Assembly: GCA_000969725.1 (NCBI GenBank)
Contig: JXSR01S062347.1
Direction: 5' to 3' (one strand)
Length of the DNA: 29,319 nucleotides
DNA from: Ophiothrix spiculata
Lineage: Eukaryota; Echinodermata; Ophiuroidea; Amphilepidida; Ophiotrichidae
Shown: in pieces, positions 20,390 to 29,319 of the stretch
Layout: every line of letters begins with the position of its first letter
Numbering within the stretch: position 1 is the first letter of the stretch
Notes under the pieces: model-generated
Database searches by the model: none
Told to the model about the DNA's origin: nothing
Seen by the model: only the letters and a program-made list of their open reading frames with translations
Program-made: the position numbers and the translations under genes

Positions 20390-21667
20390 TCACGAGAATT
20401 GAGGCTGAGGTCTTAGATGCGTCGGTGTTATATTATAATGTACTCTATCAGTTTGTCCGTATGCAAGAGCTTGTGAGTCAGTCTTTAATCCATGTTTACC
20501 TAATGCCATATATAATGTTCTATCTCCCTTCCTATATTCCAATTTCTCATAAGCATCTTCAGAAGTTTGTCGACATACTGCAAAATGTGTCTTTTTGCCT
20601 CGAGCAACAATTCTACTATACCTGATATATAAGATGATCCCGATGATTAAAGATACAATAGCTATAAAGACCGCTACTATCGTCCCTAACACCCAGTAGA
20701 ATACAGGTGATGAAAAAGATGAACAGGCGTGTCTACATTTAGCACTTGATCGTGTTGACTGTTTAGTGTCTTTAACAATCACACCTGTCCCATCGTTAAA
20801 CACATCAATGTTCCTACCTGTGGGTGTCATAATATCTCCTGGTATATTCACCGGACGCTGTGGGAGATTTGGATTGTGGTGTACAGTTATCGGACCAATG
20901 TGGCACTGATGCTCCATATCGGGAAAGGCTAGGCTAGTAACTGTACATACAAATATAGCACCTTTATCTTGCAAAGTTGGTGTAAATGTAAGAGTAGAAT
21001 ACACAAGAGAACCATCGGAGGTTTCATAGACTGAATGAGTTTTTAAAACTTTCCCTCCACGGCTCCATGTAATGTCAACTACAGGATTGCCCTTTTCTGA
21101 AGAACAATTGAATGTAAAAGGAATACCTTCAATTAGATTTGGTATTTCTTGTGGGCCACAAGACGGATGCATCTCGTCAGGAAAATACTTTATATCCACT
21201 ACTATGGAGTCTATTGCAAGAGTATCTCCCAAGTTTGAAGATTTCACTTTACAAAAATATTCTCCTTGATCTTCTCTTGTTACCTCAATTATCGATAGAA
21301 AGAACACTGTTGCTCCATTAACGAGTTGTCTTTCAGCAATAAAAGTCCTCGTGTCATCATCTGCATCTGGATCTAATAGGTTTTTATCAACAGATATAAC
21401 TTCTTCTTCGTTATTTCCAAGCATTCGAGACAGCATAACTTTTTCTTTATTGCCAAGATCCCGGACCTCACAATGTATTGATAATATCCGTCCGACTTGA
21501 ACTGGGCTTACAGGTGCATTAACTGTGACTTGGACTGCCTGTGATGATGCGATGAATAAGAAAACTGATATTGCCTGTGATAAAATAACTAATTCGGTTG
21601 CAATAGTATATCCTCCGGGAGTAACCATCTTTACTACCTGTAAATTGTTCCTTGTGTCATAAGCCAA
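20390..21667 (-). CDS. Receptor gene 3: two-Ig-domain type I membrane protein with ITAM-like tail
   Basis: Uninterrupted 425-residue frame on the minus strand, convergent with genes 1 and 2. Met14 (codon at 21626-21628) aligns with Met14 of gene 1, so either may be the true start. The leader ends near residue 44. Ig1 has Cys66 and Cys139 (DQGEYFC). Ig2 has Cys188, Trp201 and Cys241, with extra Cys170 and Cys255. NCS at 187 is the conserved glycosylation site. The stalk has Cys311 and Cys315, the transmembrane helix is about 322-348, and the tail has YEKL (373-376) and YMAL (386-389). Ig1 is closest to gene 1. The juxtamembrane tail (about 351-364) and the segment after YMAL differ from the other two, while the tyrosine module is unchanged. 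A 482-bp element sits immediately 3' of the stop codon. Confidence 0.9.
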   Translation of the reverse strand: MAYDTRNNLQVVKMVTPGGYTIATELVILSQAISVFLFIASSQAVQVTVNAPVSPVQVGRILSIHCEVRDLGNKEKVMLSRMLGNNEEEVISVDKNLLDPDADDDTRTFIAERQLVNGATVFFLSIIEVTREDQGEYFCKVKSSNLGDTLAIDSIVVDIKYFPDEMHPSCGPQEIPNLIEGIPFTFNCSSEKGNPVVDITWSRGGKVLKTHSVYETSDGSLVYSTLTFTPTLQDKGAIFVCTVTSLAFPDMEHQCHIGPITVHHNPNLPQRPVNIPGDIMTPTGRNIDVFNDGTGVIVKDTKQSTRSSAKCRHACSSFSSPVFYWVLGTIVAVFIAIVSLIIGIILYIRYSRIVARGKKTHFAVCRQTSEDAYEKLEYRKGDRTLYMALGKHGLKTDSQALAYGQTDRVHYNITPTHLRPQPQFS

Positions 21668-22740
21668 AATGGTAAAATACAGTATTCACATTAGAAACCC
21701 TTACCAAATGCTTACTAGGCTTCCTGTATTAAAACTCCGGATGAAATCTTGTTTAAAAGAGGCGCTGAACAAGTTTGACATAGACTTGTGTTCGTGGTTG
21801 TGTTGACCCTTGTTATCAGTGCCATCGCAAATTAGATTCAAATAAATATATTAACAGTCAGACAGTATCTCAATAGCACTCAGAACTTGTTGAAGTCGTG
21901 TATAATATCAGAGACTTGTAGACATACTCAAACTATCACTCGACTGGCTGACAAAAACCTGTAGTAAACTAAACAATTTAATAGAATGCTTAGTATGTGT
22001 TGCATGATCAGAAGCATGATAGAAAATGAAGTGAAGTAAGTAATTACGCGCACGTATCTGTGAAATGCAAATTGAATATTCCCGTAGCAAGCGTGGTTGA
22101 GCGAATGATGAGTTGTGTTAATTAATATGGATGAAAATACGGGTACGTGCTGAATTGAAGCCTGTTTTAGTTATAGATGATGCATGGTAAGATACGCCTT
22201 AAACATATTGAAATTATTTATTATTGAAACGAATTCCTGATTGTCTTCAATATATATTATGATTACACCTCAAGTTTAATATAAAGACACGATAAGCCAT
22301 CACACGCCAAGCCGATGGATTATTTTCTTTAAACTAATATTAGATGTTGGAATAACTATGGAAATGAAACGTGAAGAACTAGACTTGTTTGGATGGCTGG
22401 TTGAAAGGAAATGAAGAGATTCTATCAAAATATTCATATATAGCTTTTTCGTCTCAAAGAGACAGTAAGACTAGTGCATCCAATTATTCATTGCAGGATG
22501 AATATCATCTTATTCTCTCGGATCTCTTGAGGGTGTAAGTCTTTGTGTAATTTGATTTAGTATTCAGCAATATGTAGATAAATATTTCCATATATATTGC
22601 TTGGTGTACCGATTGATACAGAATAATTTGGTTAAAATAAAATTTGAAAGATTTGGAATAATACCCATTGGAGAAGAAAGAATTGGATGTGTATATATAT
22701 ATATATATTTAATCAGATTAAGAGATCAGTGTGATGCTCA
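21668..22740 (-). promoter_or_regulatory. Upstream block of gene 3 (copy U3)
   Basis: Reverse-complement copy of U1 without the hAT-like insert, and the closest relative of U1. It contains the octamer ATGCAAAT at 22065-22072 and a (TA)n run near 22691-22710. The last ~90 bases before the gene are absent in the gene-less copy at 26040. Confidence 0.7.
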
Positions 22741-23016
22741 TAGATTGAATAAAGTACAGAGAGGAAACTTGTCTATTTGCACCCTAAAAATCCGGCTAAG
22801 TTAGGGGATTGCGCCACGCGGGCGCCATGTCTTGACCGACGCTGCATGAGTGCGTAGTGACCCACCTCTGCGTTCGGCCTCGCGCTACTATTACTTGACT
22901 ACAATGCAATACGCATCTTAGATTTTGCTGCTAAATTGGGCGTAAGCAAGGAACAGAGCTTGACTGGCTCGATAGCTGCATTCTCAGTCAAATTACCATT
23001 CAGTTGCCAGAGTACG
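22741..23016 (+). repeat. Insertion-like repeat, second copy (see 24-294)
   Basis: Flanked by the 10-bp near-identical repeats GTGATGCTCA (22731-22740) and GTGATGGTCA (23017-23026). The unit at 26040-27030 has a single copy of this target and no insert. GC-richer than its surroundings. Family not recognised. Confidence 0.7.
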
Positions 23017-23739
23017 GTGATGGTCAACAGTTTGTAGCAAAGGAGGAAACAAATATAATATAGTGGTATAGGAAAAGTTCAAGTACGTGTATTTTTAAGT
23101 CTTGATTTTGTGATTGTAAAATTGCAAAATTGCAGTGTACAATAGATAACTGTGTTTATCACGTTTCTTATATTTCAATGATTTATATTTAAATACAACA
23201 AAAATAAGCATCAGCATCAATTATTAAAACATCATCATCAGCAGCAGCAGCAGAAGAAACTGAACATAACCACTATATACAACAGAAGCAGACTGTTTTG
23301 AACATGGAATAATCAAGGTTCTGTTCATTTTGTCATTAGTAGTTATCCATAAGCGCGTCGTTTAAAATGAAAGATTTACTTTTAAAACTCCAATATCATT
23401 CAGACATCCGTTATTTGTAATCAGTAGAAACCATTTTCAGCTACATACTTGTGTGTTGTAAACGTATATAACATTTGTCTGATAGTAATTATCTTGTTCT
23501 AATTTCACGCTATTTAGCTCCGAGACGAATTGATCTAATAATATCTTTTTGATGAAGGTAGTTCAACTTCTCATAGCAGGTTGGTGGCACATTGTGATAT
23601 ATTATTAACACCCAGTGATACAAGGTTGATTTTGGTTGGGAATAAATCACCCCATATCAGATCCCGATATAGGGTATTCATAGGGGGGAAGAGGGCATAT
23701 TTTGGCTTCAGAACCCTCCACCCTTTAGGGGGTGAAAAA
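23017..23739. other. 5' flank of unit 3; no gene
   Basis: Positions 23017-23190 align with 27005-27170. A CAT/CAG microsatellite lies near 23231-23255. The rest is unmatched. A 69-codon frame at 23581-23790 has no recognisable features. Confidence 0.4.
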
Positions 23740-24740
23740 TTTTGGTCACGCTATGCCTTGTGTTTAATGAAAAAAGAGAGATCAATCTAGTAATATTTTA
23801 GTATGTACATGTAGTTAAAGTTCGAACTAAGTAAAATTAATTTTTAACCACTGCATATGTATAAAGCGATATAAAAATGGTGAGCAGTATGATGTCTTGA
23901 TGTGTAATTCTAAAGAAAAAAAGACATGTGGAGTGAACAGAAGAGTGCTATTAGAACACTGTTAGCCTAACTATGAACCAAAATGATTATAAACCACATT
24001 TGTTAACGAAATGAGAAAGAATGATATTCTCATAATTTGATATATAAATGGTATTCTTAATTAACAAGTAATGACATAAACATGTAAAGCAATCACATTG
24101 ATTAGAAACCCGCTCATGGACTCTGATCAATTAATTAGTGAAACCATTTACATAATTATGGATGATGTCAATTCCATTTGAATACGCTAGAATAAGAACA
24201 TCCCAACTCCATAGCTGCCTTCTGTTTAATCATATTTATAAAATATAAGTGCATACAAATATCTGAAAATGCTTTCACATCACTAAAATAGCATTTCCAT
24301 GTCAATATCCTAATCATAGTGTCACATTTGACCTTGTAGTTTACATTTTTAGACATTGTTAGATAATTGTTATAGTACATAATCGCTATATTAAACAGTC
24401 ATAATAAGAACATCCCAACTCCATGAGCTCCTCTCTGCACCTTTATGCTAGGAAAATTATCTAACAATGTCTAACATAGTCAACTACAAGGTCAAATGTG
24501 AGACTATGATTGGGATAAAGATATGAACATTCTTTCTAGTGATTTGAAAGCATTTTCCGAGATTTATATGCATTTATATTTTACATAACTTAACAGAAGG
24601 CAGAACATGGAGTTGGGATGTTCTTATTCCAGCGTATTCATTTGTTTTAGTGACAGGCGAATCAATATCTAATGGCGAAATGCAATGATTCGTGCTAATT
24701 AAGATACAGATTATGACGTATGGTAAATACTTATATTTTG
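23740..24740 (-). repeat. Segment duplicated in inverse at 14911-15560
   Basis: Matches 14911-15560 in reverse complement on both sides of an inserted 458-bp foldback. No gene seen. Confidence 0.6.
24181..24638. mobile_element. 458-bp foldback element
   Basis: Terminal inverted repeats start AATACGCTAGAATAAGAAC and AATACGCTGGAATAAGAAC; inverted similarity continues for roughly 200 bp per arm. It is flanked by CATTTG (24175-24180 and 24639-24644), and the related site near 14969 has one CATTTG and no insert. A third copy of the terminal segment AATAAGAACATCCC lies internally near 24404. No coding capacity. Confidence 0.75.
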
Positions 24741-25189
24741 TTAATGTAACTAGTCCTATAATGTAGGTTAAAATTGCATTTTTCGGCATTTAAAGCTTTT
24801 GTTTGTTCGTTCTTTTCTAATATATACAGTTGCAGAAACAAATAAAAAAATACCAAATCAAACTGTTCCTTTGTAGAATGTAATAAACGCATTCAAAGAG
24901 CAGAAATATACTTTTCTGTTGATAGTCATCTTAAGATGTGAATTTTTTTTTAAATGCCAAAGTTCAGGTTTTTTTAAATAAAATTTGCAATGTGTTTGGA
25001 AGAATGCATGATATTTTGAACATGAAAACAAATTCCCAAAATATGACCTTTACATGTACTTTCACCTCTAACGCAAATTACATTTTTTCCAACTTTACAT
25101 TTCATTTGGGCTAGACAGTCGCATATATTAACATATAGTCTTATGCCAACGTTTAAATGATCAGATTTTAAAACATAATACTATTTTAT
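24741..25189. other. Intergenic sequence without a recognisable gene
   Basis: AT-rich, no feature or match to other parts of the window seen. Confidence 0.4.
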
Positions 25190-26035
25190 TTTAGTAAATT
25201 ACCATGTGATGTTTTGTATCCACCTCCTTTCCTGTACCGTGTGTATTCCAAACATATTGAGATGAGAATTTCACTTCACCACCAAATAATCAAAATATTT
25301 CGATTACTTCCCCCGTGTCTTACTTTAATGTCAACATGAAATCATCATATAATTTGGTTGGTAGACACGTGGATATAAATCCTTATAGCATAAACCCAGA
25401 TGTCAGCTAACATTGGATTGATTTATACCCAAATCAGATGGATTACTTGAATGAAAATAACTTGGAAAACAACTTCAATATTAAATGTTGTCGGCATATT
25501 GATGTTACTACAAAATGCATTATCTTTATTGCATTTCTGAGCATGTTGTTTGGATAAATCGCACACTTGAACCGACGTGAAAATATTGAATGCTTATTTG
25601 GGACAATAATATGAATCACGAAGGAACAAAACAGTTGTATTTCTTTTTATTAAGATTCTTCTTTATAGCCAATAAAACGTGTTAGAATAGTGTTTACAAA
25701 ATATCAATATGTAAATCAAAAACACTGAAAACCAAATCGCATTCATTACATACACAAATATTTCTTCTTTTATCTATAATATAAATCCACTATCTTACTC
25801 AAGCTATATTAATAACAATAATTGAAGAAGCGTCACGATTTATATATTATACATTTCCATGTATCGAATCTATATTGAAATATCGTTTTACCGAAAAAAG
25901 TGAAAACAAATGTCAATTTATTTAAGTATAGCATAATATGCTTAGTATGTTTTAAGGATTTCTCGTTAATTATACAGGAATAAACGAAAGTTGTATATGA
26001 AATGATGTCGTAATCCTCACATCACTTGGAAAATG
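25190..26035 (-). repeat. Downstream block D of a gene-less unit
   Basis: Direct match to 18880-19770, the 3' flank of gene 3. Instead of continuing into 3' UTR and coding sequence, it joins the upstream block at about 26035-26044. Confidence 0.7.
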
Positions 26036-27030
26036 GTTTAGATGCGCTGAACAGGAGTTTGACATAGGCTAGTGGCAATGGTTGTTATGTCCCTTTGTTA
26101 TCCGTGCCATCGCAAATTAGATTAAAGTAAACACATTAACAGTCAGACAGTATCTCAATAGCACTCAGAACTTGTTGAAGTCGTGTATAGTATAAGAGAC
26201 TTGTAGACATACCCAAGCTATCACTCGACTGGCTGACACAAACCCGTTGTAAACTAAAGCATCTAATAGAATGCTTAGTATGTGTTGCATGATCAGAAGC
26301 ATGATAGAAAATGAAGTGAAGTAAGTAATTACGCGCACGTATCTGTGAAATGCAAATTGAATATTCCCGTAGCAAGCGTGGTTGAGCGAATGATGAGTTG
26401 TGTTAATTAATATGGATGAAGTTACGGGTACGTGCTCAATTGAAGCCTGTTTTAGTTATAGATGATGCATCGCAAAACACGCCTTAAACATATTGAAATT
26501 ATTTATTATTGAAACGAATTCCTGATTGTATTCAATATATATTATGATTTTACCTCATGTTTAATATATATAAAGACACGATAACCCATCACACGCCACG
26601 CCGATAGGTTATTTTCTTTAAACTAGAATTAGATGTTGTAATAACTATGGGAATGAAATGTGAAGAACTAGACTTGTTTGGATGGCTGGTTGAAAGGAAA
26701 TGAAGAGATTCTATCAAAATATTCATATATGGCTTTTTCGTCTCAAAGAGACATTAAGACTAGTGCATCCAATTATTCATTGCGGGATGAATGTCATCTT
26801 ATTCTCTCGGCTCCCTGGAGGGTGTAAGTCTTTGTGCAACTTGATTTAGTATTAAGCAATAGATAGATAAAAATTTCCATATATATTGCTTGGTGTACCG
26901 ATGGATACAGATTAATTTGGTTAAAATACAAATTGATAGATTCAGAATAATACCAATTGCAGATGATATAGTGAACGTATTGGAGTTGTATGAATTTAAT
27001 CAGATAAAGTGTGTGATGGTCAAAAGTGTG
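26036..27030 (-). pseudogene. Gene-less receptor unit: upstream block U4 joined to downstream block
   Basis: Matches 21758-22740 (upstream of gene 3), including the octamer ATGCAAAT at 26350-26357 and the empty target sites of both insertions found in U1. Relative to gene 3, everything from about 19772 to 21757 is missing: the last ~90 bases of the 5' flank, the complete coding sequence and the 3' UTR. No fragment of the receptor frame remains. The small frame at 26136-26375 reflects nucleotide conservation, not a protein. Deletion is the simplest explanation; an ancestral gene-free state is possible but less likely. Confidence 0.65.
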
Positions 27031-27242
27031 TAGAAAAAGGGAGAAAAATATAATATAGTGATAAAAGCAAAGTTCAAGTACGTGTATTTTTTAGTCTTAA
27101 TATGTGACTTTGCGGTGAAATACTTTTAAACAGATAACAGTATTTATCACTTTTATTATTTTTAATGATTTCAATTCAACTAAAAAAACACGTGTGTTTT
27201 AACTACCCTATTACGACGAAAAATAAGTCAAATAAGTGTCAC

Positions 27243-27252
27243 CATCATCATT

Positions 27253-27294
<42 letters not shown>
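27243..27294. repeat. (CAT)n microsatellite
   Basis: About 17 near-perfect CAT units with one TAT interruption. Confidence 0.95.
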
Positions 27295-27295
<1 letters not shown>

Positions 27296-27300
27296 GAATG

Positions 27301-28262
27301 AACCGATTTTTAAGAAAAAAAAAATGCATGCGAATCGGTGTAAAACAGCATTTTTTTTAGGAAGGGGGGGATAATTAGTACAGGGAACTATGGGAAATGT
27401 GACAAAAATGACATTATTTAGTGTTCCTTCAAAAATTCCACCCGAATTTGTTGGCAATTTGTTCACAAAAGTTGTGCACAAGTATGTTCTTTCAAATAAA
27501 ACAATGGTCAACGAACTAATTTTTCCAGAAAAATATTAACATATGGCAATTTTTAGCTTCAAAACTCTACTCAGAGTATATGCGCAAGCGTATTGCGGCG
27601 CTTACCAACTCCGAAACTAGCACGTACTGGTACACACAGAAAAAAGTTGTGCTAAAAAGGGAACATGGTTAACAGGTTGGGTTAAATTTTGCACAATGTT
27701 GGGTAAAATTTGACATAATGTTGGGTAAAACGTGTACCATTACCCAACATTGTGTCAAATTTTACCCAACAATGTGCAAAATTTAACCCGACCTGTTAAC
27801 CATGTTCCCTTTTTAACACAACGTTTTTCTGTGTGTAAGCATGGACGGCGCGTGGACCAGACACTTTAAGGTGTTTGGTCCACGCGCCGTCCACGCGTAC
27901 CAGTACGCGCTAGTTTCTGAGTAGGTAAGTGCCGCAATACGTATGCACATATACTCTGAGTAGTGTTTTGAAGCTAAAAATTGCCATATTTTTTTATTTT
28001 TCCCACAAACTAAGTCAGTGACCCACAATTTTTATATTTTTATTTGTAAGAACATACTTGTGCGCAACTTTTGTGAAAATATTAACAAAAATGCTCGCGC
28101 AAATTTTTTTGAATCAACACTAAATAATTTCACTTTTGCCACATTTCCCATAGACCCCTGTATTAATTTCCCCAAAAAAACCCTCTAAAAATGCTGTTTT
28201 TAAACCGACTCTCATGCAAAAACGAGTCCGGTGACCGCCAATTTTTATTTTAAAAATCGGTT
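27301..28262. mobile_element. ~960-bp palindromic (foldback) element
   Basis: The left arm starts AACCGATTTTTAA and the right arm ends in its inverse, AAAAATCGGTT. Matching segments run inward: CATTTCCCATAG, CAATTTTTAGCTTCAAAAC, ACTCTGAGTA and the ACTGGTA..TACCAGT pair, to a centre near 27867. The innermost ~25 bp of each arm (TGGACGGCGCGTGGACC and its inverse, within 27841-27895) are nearly perfect and GC-rich. One arm is interrupted by the element at 27633-27835. No coding capacity. Confidence 0.8.
27633..27835. mobile_element. 203-bp palindromic MITE nested in the larger palindrome
   Basis: Starts CACACAGAAAAAAGTTGTG and ends with the inverse, flanked by TA (27631-27632 and 27836-27837). 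The arms are palindromic almost to the centre and include tandem GTTGGGTAAAATTT-like units. The opposite arm of the host palindrome reads ACTGGTA straight through, which shows insertion at TA. Confidence 0.8.
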
Positions 28263-29319
28263 CTACATCGATAAAATATCATTAATGCCGATTTGTACTA
28301 AAATTCTTCTGGCGTATCTCTCATGGACCAAACACCTTAAATTGACGTTTTCAAACAAAACATATATATCCTAGAATACCAATTAAAAGGGAAACAGTTA
28401 TATGACAATTAAAGTATCAGCTATAACAAAAAGACGTTTGAGACAAACATGTTTTAGATTTAAATGATAAAGGTGCAAAAGTTAAAACCACCCTAATAAA
28501 ACCACGCTCTGAACATAATGGAAAATATATAAATATTATACAGATAATTAAGGGTGGATATAAGACACAGAAGACAAAACAAAACCTTTCAAAGTAATTA
28601 CATTACCCATCAATATTGTATCAGACTTATTTTAATTATAGTTAAGTATTGCAGAGAGCGTGTTTTAGACTAATACGATTACATACATCCATCATTTTGT
28701 TAAGAAAATCACATCAGTGCTTAAAAAGCAATGTTAAGGTGACACCTCCTCTAGCATCAATGACATATCCCCGATATAGGAATACCAGATTTATCCAAGC
28801 TGATTCGATGCAATTTCTGATACTCTTTTTAAACCGTCATTGCTCGATTTTAAGATTCAATGAATGAATAAATAAATACATTGTTTTACGATACACTGAC
28901 GACGTAGTAGAAAATAGGTGACAAAATGGCTTCCTAAAAACCATCGAGAACACAGTAATAAAGCAACTGGTTGCTTCAACACTGCCTTTTCTCAGATGAT
29001 TATGGTCTCTTCTAACACAAAATGATGATAAAAGTACACCTTCAAGGCAAAAATTTCAAGAAATTGGAAGCTGAAGTATAACGCCCCCTATCACTGAGAG
29101 CCGAATTTTGCAGATCAAAAATGGCATCAGAGCATCTTTAAACAAACCTAACTTTATGATTAGAACAAAATATTAACCAAACATATTGCCCTTCCATACG
29201 TTTTGAAGTCCTGTTTTTAGAAGAGCAGTCAATTTTGCCGATTTTAGAAATACCGGATTGCGAGTGCTAGTTATTTAGTGTAGTTCGCCCTGTCACATCA
29301 ATTTCATGGTCTTTTCACA
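28263..29319. other. Right-end sequence without a recognisable gene
   Basis: Holds a 17-bp match (GGACCAAACACCTTAAA, 28325-28341) to the centre of the neighbouring palindrome. Otherwise AT-rich with short frames only; no domain, RNA or shared repeat seen. Confidence 0.4.

Noticed and set aside
20425..21321. Plus-strand frames across gene 3
   Set aside because: Antisense shadows of the conserved receptor coding sequence; the equivalent frames recur opposite genes 1 and 2 for the same reason.
27165..27374. Frame with a poly-histidine run
   Set aside because: It is a translation of the (CAT)n microsatellite.

Overview
This is an AT-rich, repeat-dense stretch of animal nuclear DNA with eukaryote-style microsatellites, a tRNA-derived SINE, many palindromic DNA-transposon remnants and one assembly gap (10107-10701). 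The gene style, two-Ig-domain type I membrane receptors encoded in uninterrupted reading frames, and the repeat load suggest a marine invertebrate. I cannot name the phylum from sequence alone; an echinoderm or a lophotrochozoan would both fit.

The window is a small gene-family cluster. Three intact, closely related, apparently intronless genes lie at 1826-3100 (+), 6177-7415 (+) and 20390-21667 (-). Each predicts a signal peptide, a V-like Ig domain, a second Ig domain with an extra cysteine pair, a short stalk with two cysteines, one transmembrane helix and a cytoplasmic tail of about 75 residues. The tail carries an invariant tandem tyrosine module, YEKL-x9-YMAL, preceded by acidic residues and resembling an ITAM. 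Genes 1 and 3 are convergent; gene 2 lies between them in the orientation of gene 1.

Around the genes, the DNA is made of re-used blocks. A roughly 1 kb upstream block precedes all three genes (276-1825, 5111-6176, 21668-22740). It also occurs twice without a gene: at 26040-27030 (-), fused directly to the normal downstream block as if the whole gene had been cut out, and at 13640-14910 (+). A downstream block recurs at 8400-8890 (+), 18880-19770 (-) and 25190-26035 (-). A second spacer block recurs at 3430-4600 and 12440-12850. Comparing copies exposes several insertions with their empty sites: a hAT-like element (903-1398), a palindrome-rich MITE (3661-4380), an 897-bp foldback (13797-14693), a 482-bp MITE in the 3' region of gene 3 (19892-20373) and a 458-bp foldback (24181-24638). 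The right end holds a ~960-bp palindrome with a second palindromic element nested in one arm (27301-28262).

By inference, the cluster is a fast-evolving family of surface receptors, plausibly immune or self/non-self recognition, that expands and contracts by segmental duplication, inversion and deletion. No other convincing protein-coding gene is visible; the remaining sequence is non-coding or unrecognised.
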